NCBI GenBank assembly: GCA_963760125.1
Contig: CAVXBV010000006.1
Location: 168,728 to 232,727 of the forward strand
DNA: 64,000 bases
Origin: RYN-111 sp963760125
GTDB lineage: Bacteria > Actinomycetota > Actinomycetes > Mycobacteriales > SCTD01
Direction of reading: 5' to 3'
The first letter of the stretch is position 1. Every line of letters starts with the position of its first letter. The position numbers and the translations under genes were made by a program. The notes under the pieces are model-generated. The model was not told the DNA's origin, made no database searches, and saw nothing but the letters and a program-made list of their open reading frames with translations. Below are positions 43,570 through 52,332 of this stretch, piece after piece.

Positions 43570-44327
43570 CCGCCGTTCGCTACGAGGTGACCGCCGGGGT
43601 GGCGACTCTCACCCTCGACCAGCCCGACAGCAAGAACGCGCTGAACGCGGCCATCATCAACGGTCTCGGCGACGGGCTGACGAGCGCCGTCGCGGACGAG
43701 AGCGTCCGCGTCATCGTCCTCACGCACACCGGAAACACCTTCTGCGCGGGGGCCGATCTCAAGCGGGGCGGGCCCGTGGAGGAGTCGCGCTTCACCTTCC
43801 CCCTGGTGCTGGCCGCGATGCAGGACGCCCCCAAGCCCGTCGTGGCCGTGCTGCGCGGCCACTGCATGGGCGGCGGCGTCGGCCTCGCCGCCGCGGCCGA
43901 CATCTCCTACGCGACCACGGACGTGCGGTTCGGCTTCACCGAGGTCCGCCTCGGGGTGGCGCCGGCCATGATCTCCGTGGTCTGCCTGCCCAAGCTGTCG
44001 AAGGCCGATGCCACCGAGCTGTTCCTGCGGGGCAACAAGATCAGTGCTGAGCGCGCCGCGCAGGTCGGCCTGATCAACGGGGCGGTCCCGGAGGCGCAGT
44101 TCGACGCCACGATCGAGGCGCTGCTCAGCGACCTGGTGGCCGGTGGACCCGCGGGCCTCGCCGCGGCGAAGGTCCTGCTGCGCGACGTCCCCCCGATGGG
44201 TCGGGACGAGGCCTTCACCTACACGCAGCAGCTCTCCGCCGAGCTGTTCGTGTCCCCCGAGGCGCAAGAGGGCATGGCGGCCTTCCGCGAACGACGTCCG
44301 GCCGGCTGGGTCCCGAGCGCGGACTGA
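43566..44327 (+). CDS. Enoyl-CoA hydratase/isomerase family (AtuE/LiuC-like)
   Basis: A 253-residue crotonase. FCAGADLK forms the first oxyanion loop and HCMGGGVGLAAAADI the second. The first catalytic Glu position of classical hydratase is Gly in GGGVGLA, while the second Glu is kept in FGFTEVRLG; single-Glu patterns are known in methylglutaconyl- and isohexenylglutaconyl-type hydratases. This is consistent with a glutaconyl-CoA product of the adjoining carboxylase. The ATG at 43566 overlaps the AtuA stop (ATGA), ending the five-gene operon. Confidence 0.9.
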   Translation: MTAVRYEVTAGVATLTLDQPDSKNALNAAIINGLGDGLTSAVADESVRVIVLTHTGNTFCAGADLKRGGPVEESRFTFPLVLAAMQDAPKPVVAVLRGHCMGGGVGLAAAADISYATTDVRFGFTEVRLGVAPAMISVVCLPKLSKADATELFLRGNKISAERAAQVGLINGAVPEAQFDATIEALLSDLVAGGPAGLAAAKVLLRDVPPMGRDEAFTYTQQLSAELFVSPEAQEGMAAFRERRPAGWVPSAD

Positions 44328-44340
44328 CAGCGGGTCTGGG

Positions 44341-45738
44341 TCAGCGCGTCCCCTTCCCGACGCCCGGGGCCACCAGCGGCCACGGGCGGATCTGCTCGAG
44401 CAGCGCGGCGACGCTGAGCAGCAGGTGGTCGGTGTGCCGCTGCCCGACGACCTGCAGGCCGACCGGGAGCCCCCGCGGGGACAGTCCCGCCGGCACGCTG
44501 ATCGCGGGCAAACCGGTGAGGTTCATGGCCATCGTCAGGCGACCGGTGTTGAACGGGTCGACGGGCACGTCCCCGACGAGCGACGGCGCGGGGCCCTCCG
44601 CGGCGTAGGGATCATCGGGGTTGGTGGCGCACAGCACGAGGTCCACCTGGTCGAACAGGTCGGCCACGGCCTCGTTGAGCAGCTTGCGCACCGGGTCGAT
44701 GGCCGCGGCCGTCGCGATGTCGTAGCTCGCGGCCAGGTCCATCGCCGTGGCGACCTCGTCGGTCACCAGCTCGCGGATGTCGGGCCAGAAGGCACCCATG
44801 CCCGCCCACATGATGGGGAGCGCCGGCGCGACCCAAGCGGGGCCCATGTCGGGGAGCACGAGGTCCAGGTCGACCTGCCTCATCCCGGCCACCGCGATGA
44901 GCTCCCGCGCCGCGTCCTCGACGACCGCCCGGACGTCGGGGTGCACCACGGCGCCACCGAACGTCGGCAGCACGACCACCCGCAGCCCCGCGAGCTCGTG
45001 CGTCCCGATCCCGGCCTCGAAGCCCTCCACCCGGGGCAGCGAGAACGGGTCGCGCGGGTGCGCCCCGTTGGCGACGTCCAGCCAGCGCGCGGTGTCGCGC
45101 ACGGAGCGGGACAGGCACCCGACCGTCGAGGTCAGCGGTTCGATCTGCGCCTGCGGGGCGAACGGGATGCGCCGGAAGGAGGTCTTGAAGCCGACCAGCC
45201 CGACGTACGCCGCGGGGATCCGGATGGAACCGCCACCATCGGTGCCGGTTCCGATGGGGACGAGGCCGCCCGCCACCGCAGCGGCCGTGCCCCCGCTCGA
45301 ACCGCCCGGGGTGCGGGTGGTGTCCCAGGGGTTGGTCGTCGTGCCGTGGACCTTGGTGCTCGTGTAGGCCATCAGGCCGAGCTCGCTGCTGGTGGTCTGC
45401 ACGACCGGGATCGCGCCCCCGGCGTCGCGCAGCCGCTCGACGTGCACCATCGTGTGGGTGCCGAGCGTCCCCTCGAGAAGCTTGCTGCCGTAGGCGAACG
45501 GCCACCCCTGCACCATCTCGAGCTCCTTGACGGCGAACGGCACGCCGCCGAACGGCTTGCTGGTGTCCGCGACCGCGGCCGCAGCCAGCGCGCCGTCGGC
45601 GTCGACGTGGCAGATCGCGTTGTACGGGTCAGTGGCGGCCGCGTCGAGGACGGCCTGCACCGCCTCGACGGGAGACAGCCGCTGGGCCCGGTAGGCCTCG
45701 ACGAGCGAGCAGGCGTCGAGCAGCCAGGGGTCGGTCAC
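44341..45738 (-). CDS. Amidase-signature family hydrolase
   Basis: A 465-residue amidase. The Ser-cisSer-Lys triad is readable: Lys71 in FAVKELE, the cis-Ser near 147 in TPGGSSGGTAA, and the nucleophile Ser171 in GTDGGGSIRIPAA. The family hydrolyses small amides, ureas or carbamates; substrate not identifiable here. GTG at 45738 overlaps the stop of the PLP gene (GTGA), so it is coupled to that decarboxylase-type enzyme, suggesting amine or amino-acid chemistry. The gene is convergent with the hydratase, 13 bases away. Confidence 0.93.
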   Translation of the reverse strand: MTDPWLLDACSLVEAYRAQRLSPVEAVQAVLDAAATDPYNAICHVDADGALAAAAVADTSKPFGGVPFAVKELEMVQGWPFAYGSKLLEGTLGTHTMVHVERLRDAGGAIPVVQTTSSELGLMAYTSTKVHGTTTNPWDTTRTPGGSSGGTAAAVAGGLVPIGTGTDGGGSIRIPAAYVGLVGFKTSFRRIPFAPQAQIEPLTSTVGCLSRSVRDTARWLDVANGAHPRDPFSLPRVEGFEAGIGTHELAGLRVVVLPTFGGAVVHPDVRAVVEDAARELIAVAGMRQVDLDLVLPDMGPAWVAPALPIMWAGMGAFWPDIRELVTDEVATAMDLAASYDIATAAAIDPVRKLLNEAVADLFDQVDLVLCATNPDDPYAAEGPAPSLVGDVPVDPFNTGRLTMAMNLTGLPAISVPAGLSPRGLPVGLQVVGQRHTDHLLLSVAALLEQIRPWPLVAPGVGKGTR

Positions 45739-46994
45739 AGGTTCTCCTCGGGGGCAGGAAAGGTGGCGCCGTAGGTGGCGTCGGCTCCGTCGGCGGTCCG
45801 TCCGGCGCGGACCTCCGCCGTGGCGTCGGTCAGCACGGCGAGCAGCTCGTCGACGATGTGGGCGTGGTAGGGCGAGAGCATGAAGTGCAGGCCGCCCTCC
45901 TGCCGGTCGGGGTACCACCCGCGCTCCGCGAGGACCTCGGCGACCGCCTCCAGGTCGAGCTCGTCGGAGGAGACCTCGAAGACCGACAGGTCGGGCGGCA
46001 CGGTCACCCGCAGGCCCTCGATGTCGTGGATGCCGGCGACGAGCCGGTCCCGCGTGTCCCGCACCACCTCGGCCAGCCGCAGGTAGCCGTCCTCCCCCAG
46101 CGTCCGCAGCGCCGCCCAGGCGCCGGCGATCGGCGGCGCCGGCCGGGTGCCCGCGGCCGTGGGTGAGCCGTACATCCCGCCGCCCCACGACCCGTCGTCG
46201 AACCACCACTGCGTCCAGTAGTGCGCGAGGTCGCGGAACAGCAGCACGCTCGCGCCCTTGTAGGCGTAGCCGTACTTGTGGAGGTCGGCGCTGATGCTCG
46301 TGACGCCCGGGACCCGGAAGTCCCACGGCGGAACGGGCTCACCGATCCGCTCCCAGAACGGCAGCAGCAGCCCGCCGAGGCACGCGTCGACGTGGCAGAG
46401 CACGCCGCGCTCGTCCGCGACCTGCGCGATCGACGTGACGTCGTCGATGACGCCGAACGGGTAGTTGGGGGCGCTGGCGACCACCATCGCGGTGTCGTCG
46501 TCGACGGCCGCGCGCAGGGCGGCGACGTCGATCCGCTTGTCCTGACCCACGGCGACCTTGACCTGCGTGACCCCGAGCAGGTGACAGGCCTTGGCGAAGG
46601 CCGGGTGCGCCGTCGTCCCGGTGACGATCGACGGAGCGGTCACTCCCCTGGCGCGTGCGGTCTCGCGGGCGACGTAGACCGCGAGCAGGATCGACTCGGT
46701 GCCGCCGCTCGTCAGCCCGCCGTTCCCGGCCTGGCCGTGCAGCAGGTCCAGCACCATGTCCGCCGTCTCCCGCTCGAGCCGCGCCAGCGACGGGAAGCGG
46801 AAGGGGTTGAGGGCGTTCTCGGCGAGGTACTCCCGGCTCACCGCGGCGAGTGTCTCCTCCAGGTCGGGGTCGTCAGGGTGGTAGACGAGCCCGAAGATCC
46901 GGCCGCTGCGCCAGTCCGCGTCGTCGTGCCGGTTGGCGCGGAGGTCGGCCAGCAGGTCCTCGCGCGGGACGCCGTGCGGGGGCAGTGCGGGCAT
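45735..46994 (-). CDS. PLP-dependent group II decarboxylase / sphingosine-1-phosphate lyase-like protein
   Basis: A 419-residue fold-type I PLP enzyme. The PLP-binding Lys is in SADLHKYGYAYKG, the substrate-side segment is SGGTESILLAVYVARE, and HVDACLGGLLLPFW provides the Asp that pairs with the cofactor. It most resembles glutamate decarboxylase and S1P lyase branches; bacterial proteins of this branch can be lyases or amino-acid decarboxylases. The ATG at 46994 has AAGGAG upstream. A minus-strand -10 TAGCGT (47035-47030) could be the promoter. Confidence 0.9.
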   Translation of the reverse strand: MPALPPHGVPREDLLADLRANRHDDADWRSGRIFGLVYHPDDPDLEETLAAVSREYLAENALNPFRFPSLARLERETADMVLDLLHGQAGNGGLTSGGTESILLAVYVARETARARGVTAPSIVTGTTAHPAFAKACHLLGVTQVKVAVGQDKRIDVAALRAAVDDDTAMVVASAPNYPFGVIDDVTSIAQVADERGVLCHVDACLGGLLLPFWERIGEPVPPWDFRVPGVTSISADLHKYGYAYKGASVLLFRDLAHYWTQWWFDDGSWGGGMYGSPTAAGTRPAPPIAGAWAALRTLGEDGYLRLAEVVRDTRDRLVAGIHDIEGLRVTVPPDLSVFEVSSDELDLEAVAEVLAERGWYPDRQEGGLHFMLSPYHAHIVDELLAVLTDATAEVRAGRTADGADATYGATFPAPEENL

Positions 46995-47150
46995 GCCGCT
47001 CCTTCGGGGTGTGACGACCAGACGCGTGCACGCTAACCCGGCCCCGTCGCGCCGGCTGCCACCCGTACCGAAGGCCTGACAGGATGCCCCCGACGAGCGG
47101 TCGCGGCCAGCAGGCCTCTCCCGCCACCTCACCGCTCAGCAAGGAGCACG

Positions 47151-48821
47151 ATGGGCCTGATCCAGCCGTCCTTCCCCGATCTCGATCTCGAGGAGTGGCG
47201 CCGCGGTTCGCGGTCGGAGCGCCTCAAGCCGATGGCTCGGCACGTAGCGTCGGTCGGCTTCGGCACCCCCGACGTCGTCTACAGCCTCTATGCCATGAAG
47301 ATCGTGCTCTACGTCGCCGGCGCGATGGGGTTCGCCCTCACCACCCCGGGCGTCGACGGCTTCTTCTCCCTCACCGACTGGTGGGCGGCGCCGGTCGTGT
47401 TCGTGAAGCTCGTGCTCTGGACGACGCTGTTCGAGGTCCTCGGTCTGGGCTGCGGCTTCGGGCCGCTGAACCTGCGGATCAACCCACCACTCGGCTCGTT
47501 CCTCTACTGGCTGCGACCGGGCACCATCCGGCTCCCTCCGTGGCCCTCCCAGGTCCCGGGCACTGCCGGGGACGCCCGCGCTCCCCTGGACGTCGTGCTG
47601 TACGCCGGACTGCTGGTCAGCCTGGTCGTCGCAGCCTGGGGCGCCGTGCCGCGTGCACAGATCGTCGCGGTGCTCGCGTTGCTGGTGCTGTGCGGCCTGC
47701 GGGACAAGACGCTGTTCCTCGCTGCTCGCGGCGAGGTCTACGGCACGCTGATGGTGGCGCTCCTGCTCACCGGCACCGACGCGATCATCGGCGCGAAGCT
47801 GGTGATGCTGCTGATCTGGTGGGGCGCCGCGACGTCCAAGCTCAACAGCCACTTCCCCAACGTCATCGCCTGCATGCTGAGCAACTCGGCCGTGATCAGG
47901 TCACGACGCGCCAAGCTGCTGCTGCACCAGTCGTTCCCCGAGGACCTGCGCCCGTCTCGGGTCGCGAAGACCATCGCCCATGCGAGCACCGCCGTCGAGT
48001 ACGTCGTCCCCCTGGTGCTGCTCACCTCCCGGGGCGGGACGGTCACGACCGTCGCGGCCACGGTGATGATCGTGTTCCACCTCAACATCTTGATCTCGAT
48101 GCCGCAGGGCGCACCGCTCGAGTGGAACGTCTTCATGAGCTTCGCGGTGTGGTCGCTGTTCGTGCAGCAGGCCGACCTCGGGCTCGGCGACCTCACGCAC
48201 CCGCTGCCCGTGATCGCCCTGGTGGCGGCGATCGTGGGCGTCGTCGCCTACGGCAATGCCCGACCGGACCGGGTCAGCTTCCTGCCGGCGATGCGCTACT
48301 ACGCCGGCAACTGGGACACCTCGCAGTGGTGCTTCACCGACGCGGGCCTGGACAAGCTCCGGGCGGGAACGCCTCGCGCGGCACCGCTCCCCTACGACGC
48401 CCTCGAGGAGTTCTACGGCAAGGAGCAGATGGAGGTGCCGATCTGGATCGGGTACGCCTTCCGCGCCATGCACAGCCACGGTCGAGCCCTGCTGACCCTG
48501 GTCTCCCGCGCCTGCGGACCCACGTGCGAGACCGACTACACGATGATCGAGGGCGAGCTCATCGCCGGCGTGGCCCTGGGGTGGAACTTCGGCGACGGCC
48601 ACCTGCACGACGAGCAGCTGCTCGCAGCGCTGCAGTCCCGCTGCCAGTTCGCGCCCGGCGAGCTGCGCGTCATCATGCTGGAGGCCCAGCCGATCCAGCG
48701 CCCGGTGCAGCGGTACCGGCTCGTCGACGCCGCCACCGGCGTCTTCGAACGTGGTGAGGTCGACGTCAAGGACATGCTGGCCGCGCAGCCCTGGGACACC
48801 ATCCCGGTCCGCGTCACGTGA
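47151..48821 (+). CDS. DUF3556 multi-pass membrane protein
   Basis: A 556-residue protein of the DUF3556 family, common in mycobacteria and related actinomycetes. About eight membrane helices lie between residues 40 and 365 (such as LYAMKIVLYVAGAMGFAL and ALVAAIVGVVAYG), followed by a soluble C-terminal domain (AMRYYAGNWDTSQWCF; EQMEVPIWIGYAFRAMHSHGR). The family has no settled function; a link to envelope lipids is a guess. The ATG at 47151 follows GCAAGGAGC. Its stop overlaps the oxidoreductase start, so both are coupled. Confidence 0.88.
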   Translation: MGLIQPSFPDLDLEEWRRGSRSERLKPMARHVASVGFGTPDVVYSLYAMKIVLYVAGAMGFALTTPGVDGFFSLTDWWAAPVVFVKLVLWTTLFEVLGLGCGFGPLNLRINPPLGSFLYWLRPGTIRLPPWPSQVPGTAGDARAPLDVVLYAGLLVSLVVAAWGAVPRAQIVAVLALLVLCGLRDKTLFLAARGEVYGTLMVALLLTGTDAIIGAKLVMLLIWWGAATSKLNSHFPNVIACMLSNSAVIRSRRAKLLLHQSFPEDLRPSRVAKTIAHASTAVEYVVPLVLLTSRGGTVTTVAATVMIVFHLNILISMPQGAPLEWNVFMSFAVWSLFVQQADLGLGDLTHPLPVIALVAAIVGVVAYGNARPDRVSFLPAMRYYAGNWDTSQWCFTDAGLDKLRAGTPRAAPLPYDALEEFYGKEQMEVPIWIGYAFRAMHSHGRALLTLVSRACGPTCETDYTMIEGELIAGVALGWNFGDGHLHDEQLLAALQSRCQFAPGELRVIMLEAQPIQRPVQRYRLVDAATGVFERGEVDVKDMLAAQPWDTIPVRVT

Positions 48822-50233
48822 CCGCAGCCGTCGTCGTCGGCTCCGGCCCCAACGGCCTGGCGGCCGCCGTCGCGCTCGCCCAACGAGGCCACGCCGTCAC
48901 CGTGCTGGAGGCGTCGGACCAGATCGGCGGAGGCACGCGTACGGCGGAGCTCACCGTCCCGGGGGTCCTGCACGACGTCTGCTCCGCCACCCATCCCTTC
49001 GGGGTGGCCTCGCCGTTCCTGTCGTCCCTCCCCCTGCAGGAGCACGGGCTGGTGTGGAGCTGGCCGGAGGTCGACCTCGCCCACCCGCTCGACGGCGGTC
49101 GCGCCGCGGTCCTGCTGCGATCGCTGGACGACACGGTCAGCGGGCTGGGGGCGGACGGCACGCGATGGCGGCGGCTGTTCGGTCCGCTCGCGGAGGCGTT
49201 CGACGACCTCGCCCCTGACGTGCTCGGCCCACTGCTGCGCGTTCCTGCGCACCCGCTCCGGTTGGCGCAGTTCGGCTTGCGCGCCGGCCTGCCCGCGGCG
49301 GCCCTGTGGCGGGCCTTCGCCGACGAACCGGCCCGGGCCCTGTTCGCGGGCTGCGCCGCCCACGCCCTGCAACCGCTGAACCGGCCCGCGACCGCGGCGG
49401 TCGGCACGATGCTCATCACCGCCGGGCACCGGCACGGCTGGCCCGTCGCGCAGGGTGGCTCGCGGGCCATCACCGATGCCCTGGCCAGCCTGCTGCGCTC
49501 GCTCGGCGGGACCATCGAGACCGGCGTCACCGTACGGTCGCTGGCCGACCTCCCGCCGTACGACGTGGCGCTGTTCGACACCTCCCCCGCGGCCCTCGCT
49601 CGCCTCGCCGGCGACCGCCTGCCGGCCGGACGGGCGCGGGCGTACCGCCGTTACCGCTACGGCCCGGCGGCATTCAAGGTGGACCTCGCCGTCGAGGGCG
49701 GGATCCCCTGGACGAACGAGGAGTGTCGCCGGGCCGGGGCGCTGCACCTCGGCGGTACGGCGGCAGAGGTCGCCGCTGCGGAGGCGGACGTCTGCGCGGG
49801 CCGAATGCCCGAGCGGCCCTTCGTGCTCGTCGGCCAGCAGTACCTCGCCGACCCGACCCGATCCCAGGGCGACGTCCACCCCGTGTGGGCCTACGCGCAC
49901 GTGCCGCACGGGTTCACCGGTGACGCGACCGGGGCGGTCCTGCGCCAGATCGAGCGGTTCGCCCCCGACGTCCGTGACCGGATCGTCGGGCGGTCCGTGA
50001 TGACCCCCGCGGACTACGCCGCCTACAACGCCAACAACGTCGGCGGTGACATCACCGGCGGTTCCAACTCTCTGCCGCAGCTCGTCGCCCGACCGGTGCT
50101 GAGCCGAAACCCCTACACCACAGGCATTCCGGGGGTGTTCTTGTGCTCGGCCTCGACGCCGCCCGGCGCAGGGGTGCACGGCATGTGCGGCTGGCACGCG
50201 GCGCGCCACGCCTGGGCTCACCTGGAGCGCTGA
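48818..50233 (+). CDS. FAD-dependent oxidoreductase, CrtI/phytoene desaturase-like
   Basis: A 471-residue flavoprotein. The dinucleotide-binding GSGPNGLAAAVALAQRG and the following EASDQIGGGTRTAEL are typical of the CrtI/retinol saturase-like group, and the C-terminal TGIPGVFLCSASTPPGAGVHGMCGWHAAR closes the FAD site. Actinobacterial relatives are rarely characterised; carotenoid, sterol or lipid desaturation are possible. GTG at 48818 overlaps the DUF3556 stop (GTGA), so the membrane protein may present a lipid substrate to this enzyme. The 3' end overlaps the convergent MerR gene. Confidence 0.9.
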   Translation: MTAAVVVGSGPNGLAAAVALAQRGHAVTVLEASDQIGGGTRTAELTVPGVLHDVCSATHPFGVASPFLSSLPLQEHGLVWSWPEVDLAHPLDGGRAAVLLRSLDDTVSGLGADGTRWRRLFGPLAEAFDDLAPDVLGPLLRVPAHPLRLAQFGLRAGLPAAALWRAFADEPARALFAGCAAHALQPLNRPATAAVGTMLITAGHRHGWPVAQGGSRAITDALASLLRSLGGTIETGVTVRSLADLPPYDVALFDTSPAALARLAGDRLPAGRARAYRRYRYGPAAFKVDLAVEGGIPWTNEECRRAGALHLGGTAAEVAAAEADVCAGRMPERPFVLVGQQYLADPTRSQGDVHPVWAYAHVPHGFTGDATGAVLRQIERFAPDVRDRIVGRSVMTPADYAAYNANNVGGDITGGSNSLPQLVARPVLSRNPYTTGIPGVFLCSASTPPGAGVHGMCGWHAARHAWAHLER

Positions 50234-50556
50234 CGGCGTCCCGGGTCGGGGCTCGAAGCCTGGTCCCGCTCCAGATCGGCGACCTGGCGCTTGAGCTCAC
50301 GGACCTCGTCCTGCAGCAGCATGACGCGACGGACGCCCTCCAGGGTGAGCCCCTCGTCGATCAGTCCCATCGCGTGCTGGAGGTGCCCGACATCCGTGCG
50401 GCTGTAGCGGCGCTGCTGGCCCGGCGACCGGTCGGGAGTGACGACGTCCTCCCGGTCGAGCCGGCGCAGGAAGGCCTGCGGGACGTCGAGCATGCCGGCG
50501 ACCTGGCCCACGCTGTAGAGCGGGGCCAGGTCGTCGTCGAACGGCAGTCCGGGCAC
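50218..50556 (-). CDS. MerR-family (HspR-like) heat-shock regulator
   Basis: A 112-residue MerR protein: the helix-turn-helix and wing (PLYSVGQVAGMLDVPQAFLRRL; QQRRYSRTDVGHL) are followed by a dimerising coiled coil (RRVMLLQDEVRELKRQVADLE) and a short basic tail. Adjacent to an hsp20 gene this fits the HspR-type repressor role. The start is GTG at 50556, one base after the hsp20 stop, so co-transcribed and probably autoregulating. I do not see the classic HAIR operator (CTTGAGT-N7-ACTCAAG) upstream of the pair. Confidence 0.9.
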   Translation of the reverse strand: MPGLPFDDDLAPLYSVGQVAGMLDVPQAFLRRLDREDVVTPDRSPGQQRRYSRTDVGHLQHAMGLIDEGLTLEGVRRVMLLQDEVRELKRQVADLERDQASSPDPGRRQRSR

Positions 50557-50557
50557 G

Positions 50558-50992
50558 TCAGGCGGCGCTGCCCGCCTCGAGCGTGACCTGGGAGTCGGCC
50601 GGCCGGATCTCGATCTTCCTCGGCCGGGCCTGCTCGGCGATGGGCAGCTGCACCGTCAGGACCCCGTCGGAGTAGTCGGCCGTGACGCGCTCCGGATCCA
50701 CCCACTCCGGTACACGCAGCCGGCGCGTGAGCCGGCCGTCGAAGCGCTCTTGGATCAGGACGGTCTCGTCGTCGCCGTAGCCGGCGTGCCGCTCGGCCGT
50801 GACGGTCAGGATGTGCTTGTCGAGGTCCAACCCGATGCTGTCCCGCGCCACCCCCGGGATGTCGAACCGCACCGTCAGCTCGTCGCCACGACGCGTGACG
50901 TCGATCGGCAGCCCTGCCGCCTCGGCGTTGCCGAACACCTGGTGTGCCAGCCGGTCGAACTCGGCCAGGAACGGATCAGTCTTCACCAGCAT
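50558..50992 (-). CDS. Hsp20/alpha-crystallin small heat-shock protein
   Basis: A 144-residue small heat-shock protein. The alpha-crystallin domain spans residues 35-125 (LTVRFDIPGVARDSIGLDLDKH; YSDGVLTVQLPI, the GVLxVxxP signature). It is an ATP-independent chaperone holding unfolded proteins. The ATG at 50992 is chosen as start since a promoter with TTGACA (51075-51070) and TAGCCT (51051-51046), 18 bases apart, precedes it and GGAGGTGGAG gives a strong ribosome-binding site. Confidence 0.94.
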   Translation of the reverse strand: MLVKTDPFLAEFDRLAHQVFGNAEAAGLPIDVTRRGDELTVRFDIPGVARDSIGLDLDKHILTVTAERHAGYGDDETVLIQERFDGRLTRRLRVPEWVDPERVTADYSDGVLTVQLPIAEQARPRKIEIRPADSQVTLEAGSAA

Positions 50993-51045
50993 TGCTCCAC
51001 CTCCATCGGAGCGGGCCCAAGACCCTCTCGAGCCCTGCAGCCACA

Positions 51046-51075
51046 AGGCTAGGAAACCTGCAACTTTTCTGTCAA
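51046..51075 (-). promoter_or_regulatory. hsp20 promoter with FasR-box-like sequence
   Basis: The minus strand shows TTGACA (51075-51070), an 18-base spacer and TAGCCT (51051-51046). Overlapping the -10 and spacer is TAGGAAACCTGCAAC (plus strand, 51050-51064), which shares all but one of its 15 bases with the fasR-fabD palindrome region (TAGGAAACCTACAAC, 8629-8643). The promoter elements are good; the shared regulator is only a hypothesis. Confidence 0.55.
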
Positions 51076-51147
51076 GTCCGCAGGGCGGGTTTCTGTGCCG
51101 GACGGGCACCCACCGTTGACGGAGACGCCGGCGTTAGGGTCCGGTTC

Positions 51148-52332
51148 ATGCGCCAGCTCCGACCCCTCCAGTCCCCCCTCGAGTTCGGGATCTTCCTCCC
51201 GCCGATGCACAAGACGGGGGTGAACCCGACCCTGGCGTTGCACCGCGACCTGGAGCTGGTCACGCTGCTCGACCAGCTCGGCTACCACGAGGCGTGGATC
51301 GGCGAGCACCACTCGGCGGGATCAGAGCTCATCGCCAGTCCGGAGGTCTTCATCGCGGCTGCTGCCGAGCGCACGCGGCACATCCGCCTGGGCACCGGCG
51401 TCAACTCGCTCCCCTACCACCACCCCTTCATGCTGGCTGACCGCATCGTGATGCTGGATCACCTCACCCGCGGCCGGATGATGTTCGGTGCCGGGCCAGG
51501 ACAGCTCACCTCCGATGCCTCCATGCTGGGCATCGAGCCCAACGATCAGCGCCCTCGGATGGAGCAGGCGTTCGACGTGATGATGCGCCTGTTCGCCGGC
51601 GAGACCGTCACGGAGAAGACCGACTGGTTCACGTGCAACGAGGCTGTGCTCCAGATGCGGCCCTACAGCAACTTCGACGTGGCGCTGGTGTCGAGCATCT
51701 CGCCGTCGGGCTCGAAGCTGGCGGGCCGCTACGGGACCGGGCTCATCTCCGTCGCCGCGACCGAACCGGCCGGCTTTCAGGTGCTCGACTACAACTTCAC
51801 GGTCTGGAACGAGGAGGCCGAGCGCCACGGCCACGTGGCCGACCGAGCGAAGTGGCGGCTGATGGGTCCCATGCACATCGCCGAGACCGTCGAGCAGGCC
51901 AAGGAGAACTGCCGCTACGGCCTCCAGTGGGTTTTCGACTACCTGTCCCACCTGCTGCCGATGGGTGATCCGAGTGCTCCCCCGCCGCCGTCGGACTTCG
52001 ACGGCTTCGTCGACTTCCTCAACGACAACGGGCGCATGGTCATCGGCACGCCGGAGATGGCCATCGCCCAGATCGAGCGGCTCCAGCAGAAGACCGGCGG
52101 ATTCGGCACCTACATGATGATGGGCGCCGACTTCGCTCCGTGGGAGGCCACCAAGCGCAGCTACGAGCTGTTCGCCTATGAGGTCATGCCGCACTTCACC
52201 GGGCAGGCGGCGCCCGTCCAGACCAGCTACGACCTGACCCGCGGGCAGGGGTCCCGTTGGATCGACGCCACCCTCGGCGCCCAGCTCACCGCGATCGGCG
52301 ACTACGAGAAGGAGCGGGCCGACCGGGTCTAG
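51148..52332 (+). CDS. LLM-class flavin-dependent oxidoreductase
   Basis: A 394-residue bacterial luciferase-like monooxygenase. LEFGIFLPPMHKTGVNPTLALHRD begins the barrel, followed by YHEAWIGEHHSAGSELIASPEVF and RIRLGTGVNSLPYHHPFM-type strand motifs, and the GRMMFGAGPG phosphate-binding loop. Such enzymes use reduced FMN or F420. The ATG at 51148 is seven bases after TAGGGT (51135-51140), so probably translated from a leaderless mRNA, divergent from hsp20. Substrate unknown. Confidence 0.93.
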   Translation: MRQLRPLQSPLEFGIFLPPMHKTGVNPTLALHRDLELVTLLDQLGYHEAWIGEHHSAGSELIASPEVFIAAAAERTRHIRLGTGVNSLPYHHPFMLADRIVMLDHLTRGRMMFGAGPGQLTSDASMLGIEPNDQRPRMEQAFDVMMRLFAGETVTEKTDWFTCNEAVLQMRPYSNFDVALVSSISPSGSKLAGRYGTGLISVAATEPAGFQVLDYNFTVWNEEAERHGHVADRAKWRLMGPMHIAETVEQAKENCRYGLQWVFDYLSHLLPMGDPSAPPPPSDFDGFVDFLNDNGRMVIGTPEMAIAQIERLQQKTGGFGTYMMMGADFAPWEATKRSYELFAYEVMPHFTGQAAPVQTSYDLTRGQGSRWIDATLGAQLTAIGDYEKERADRV

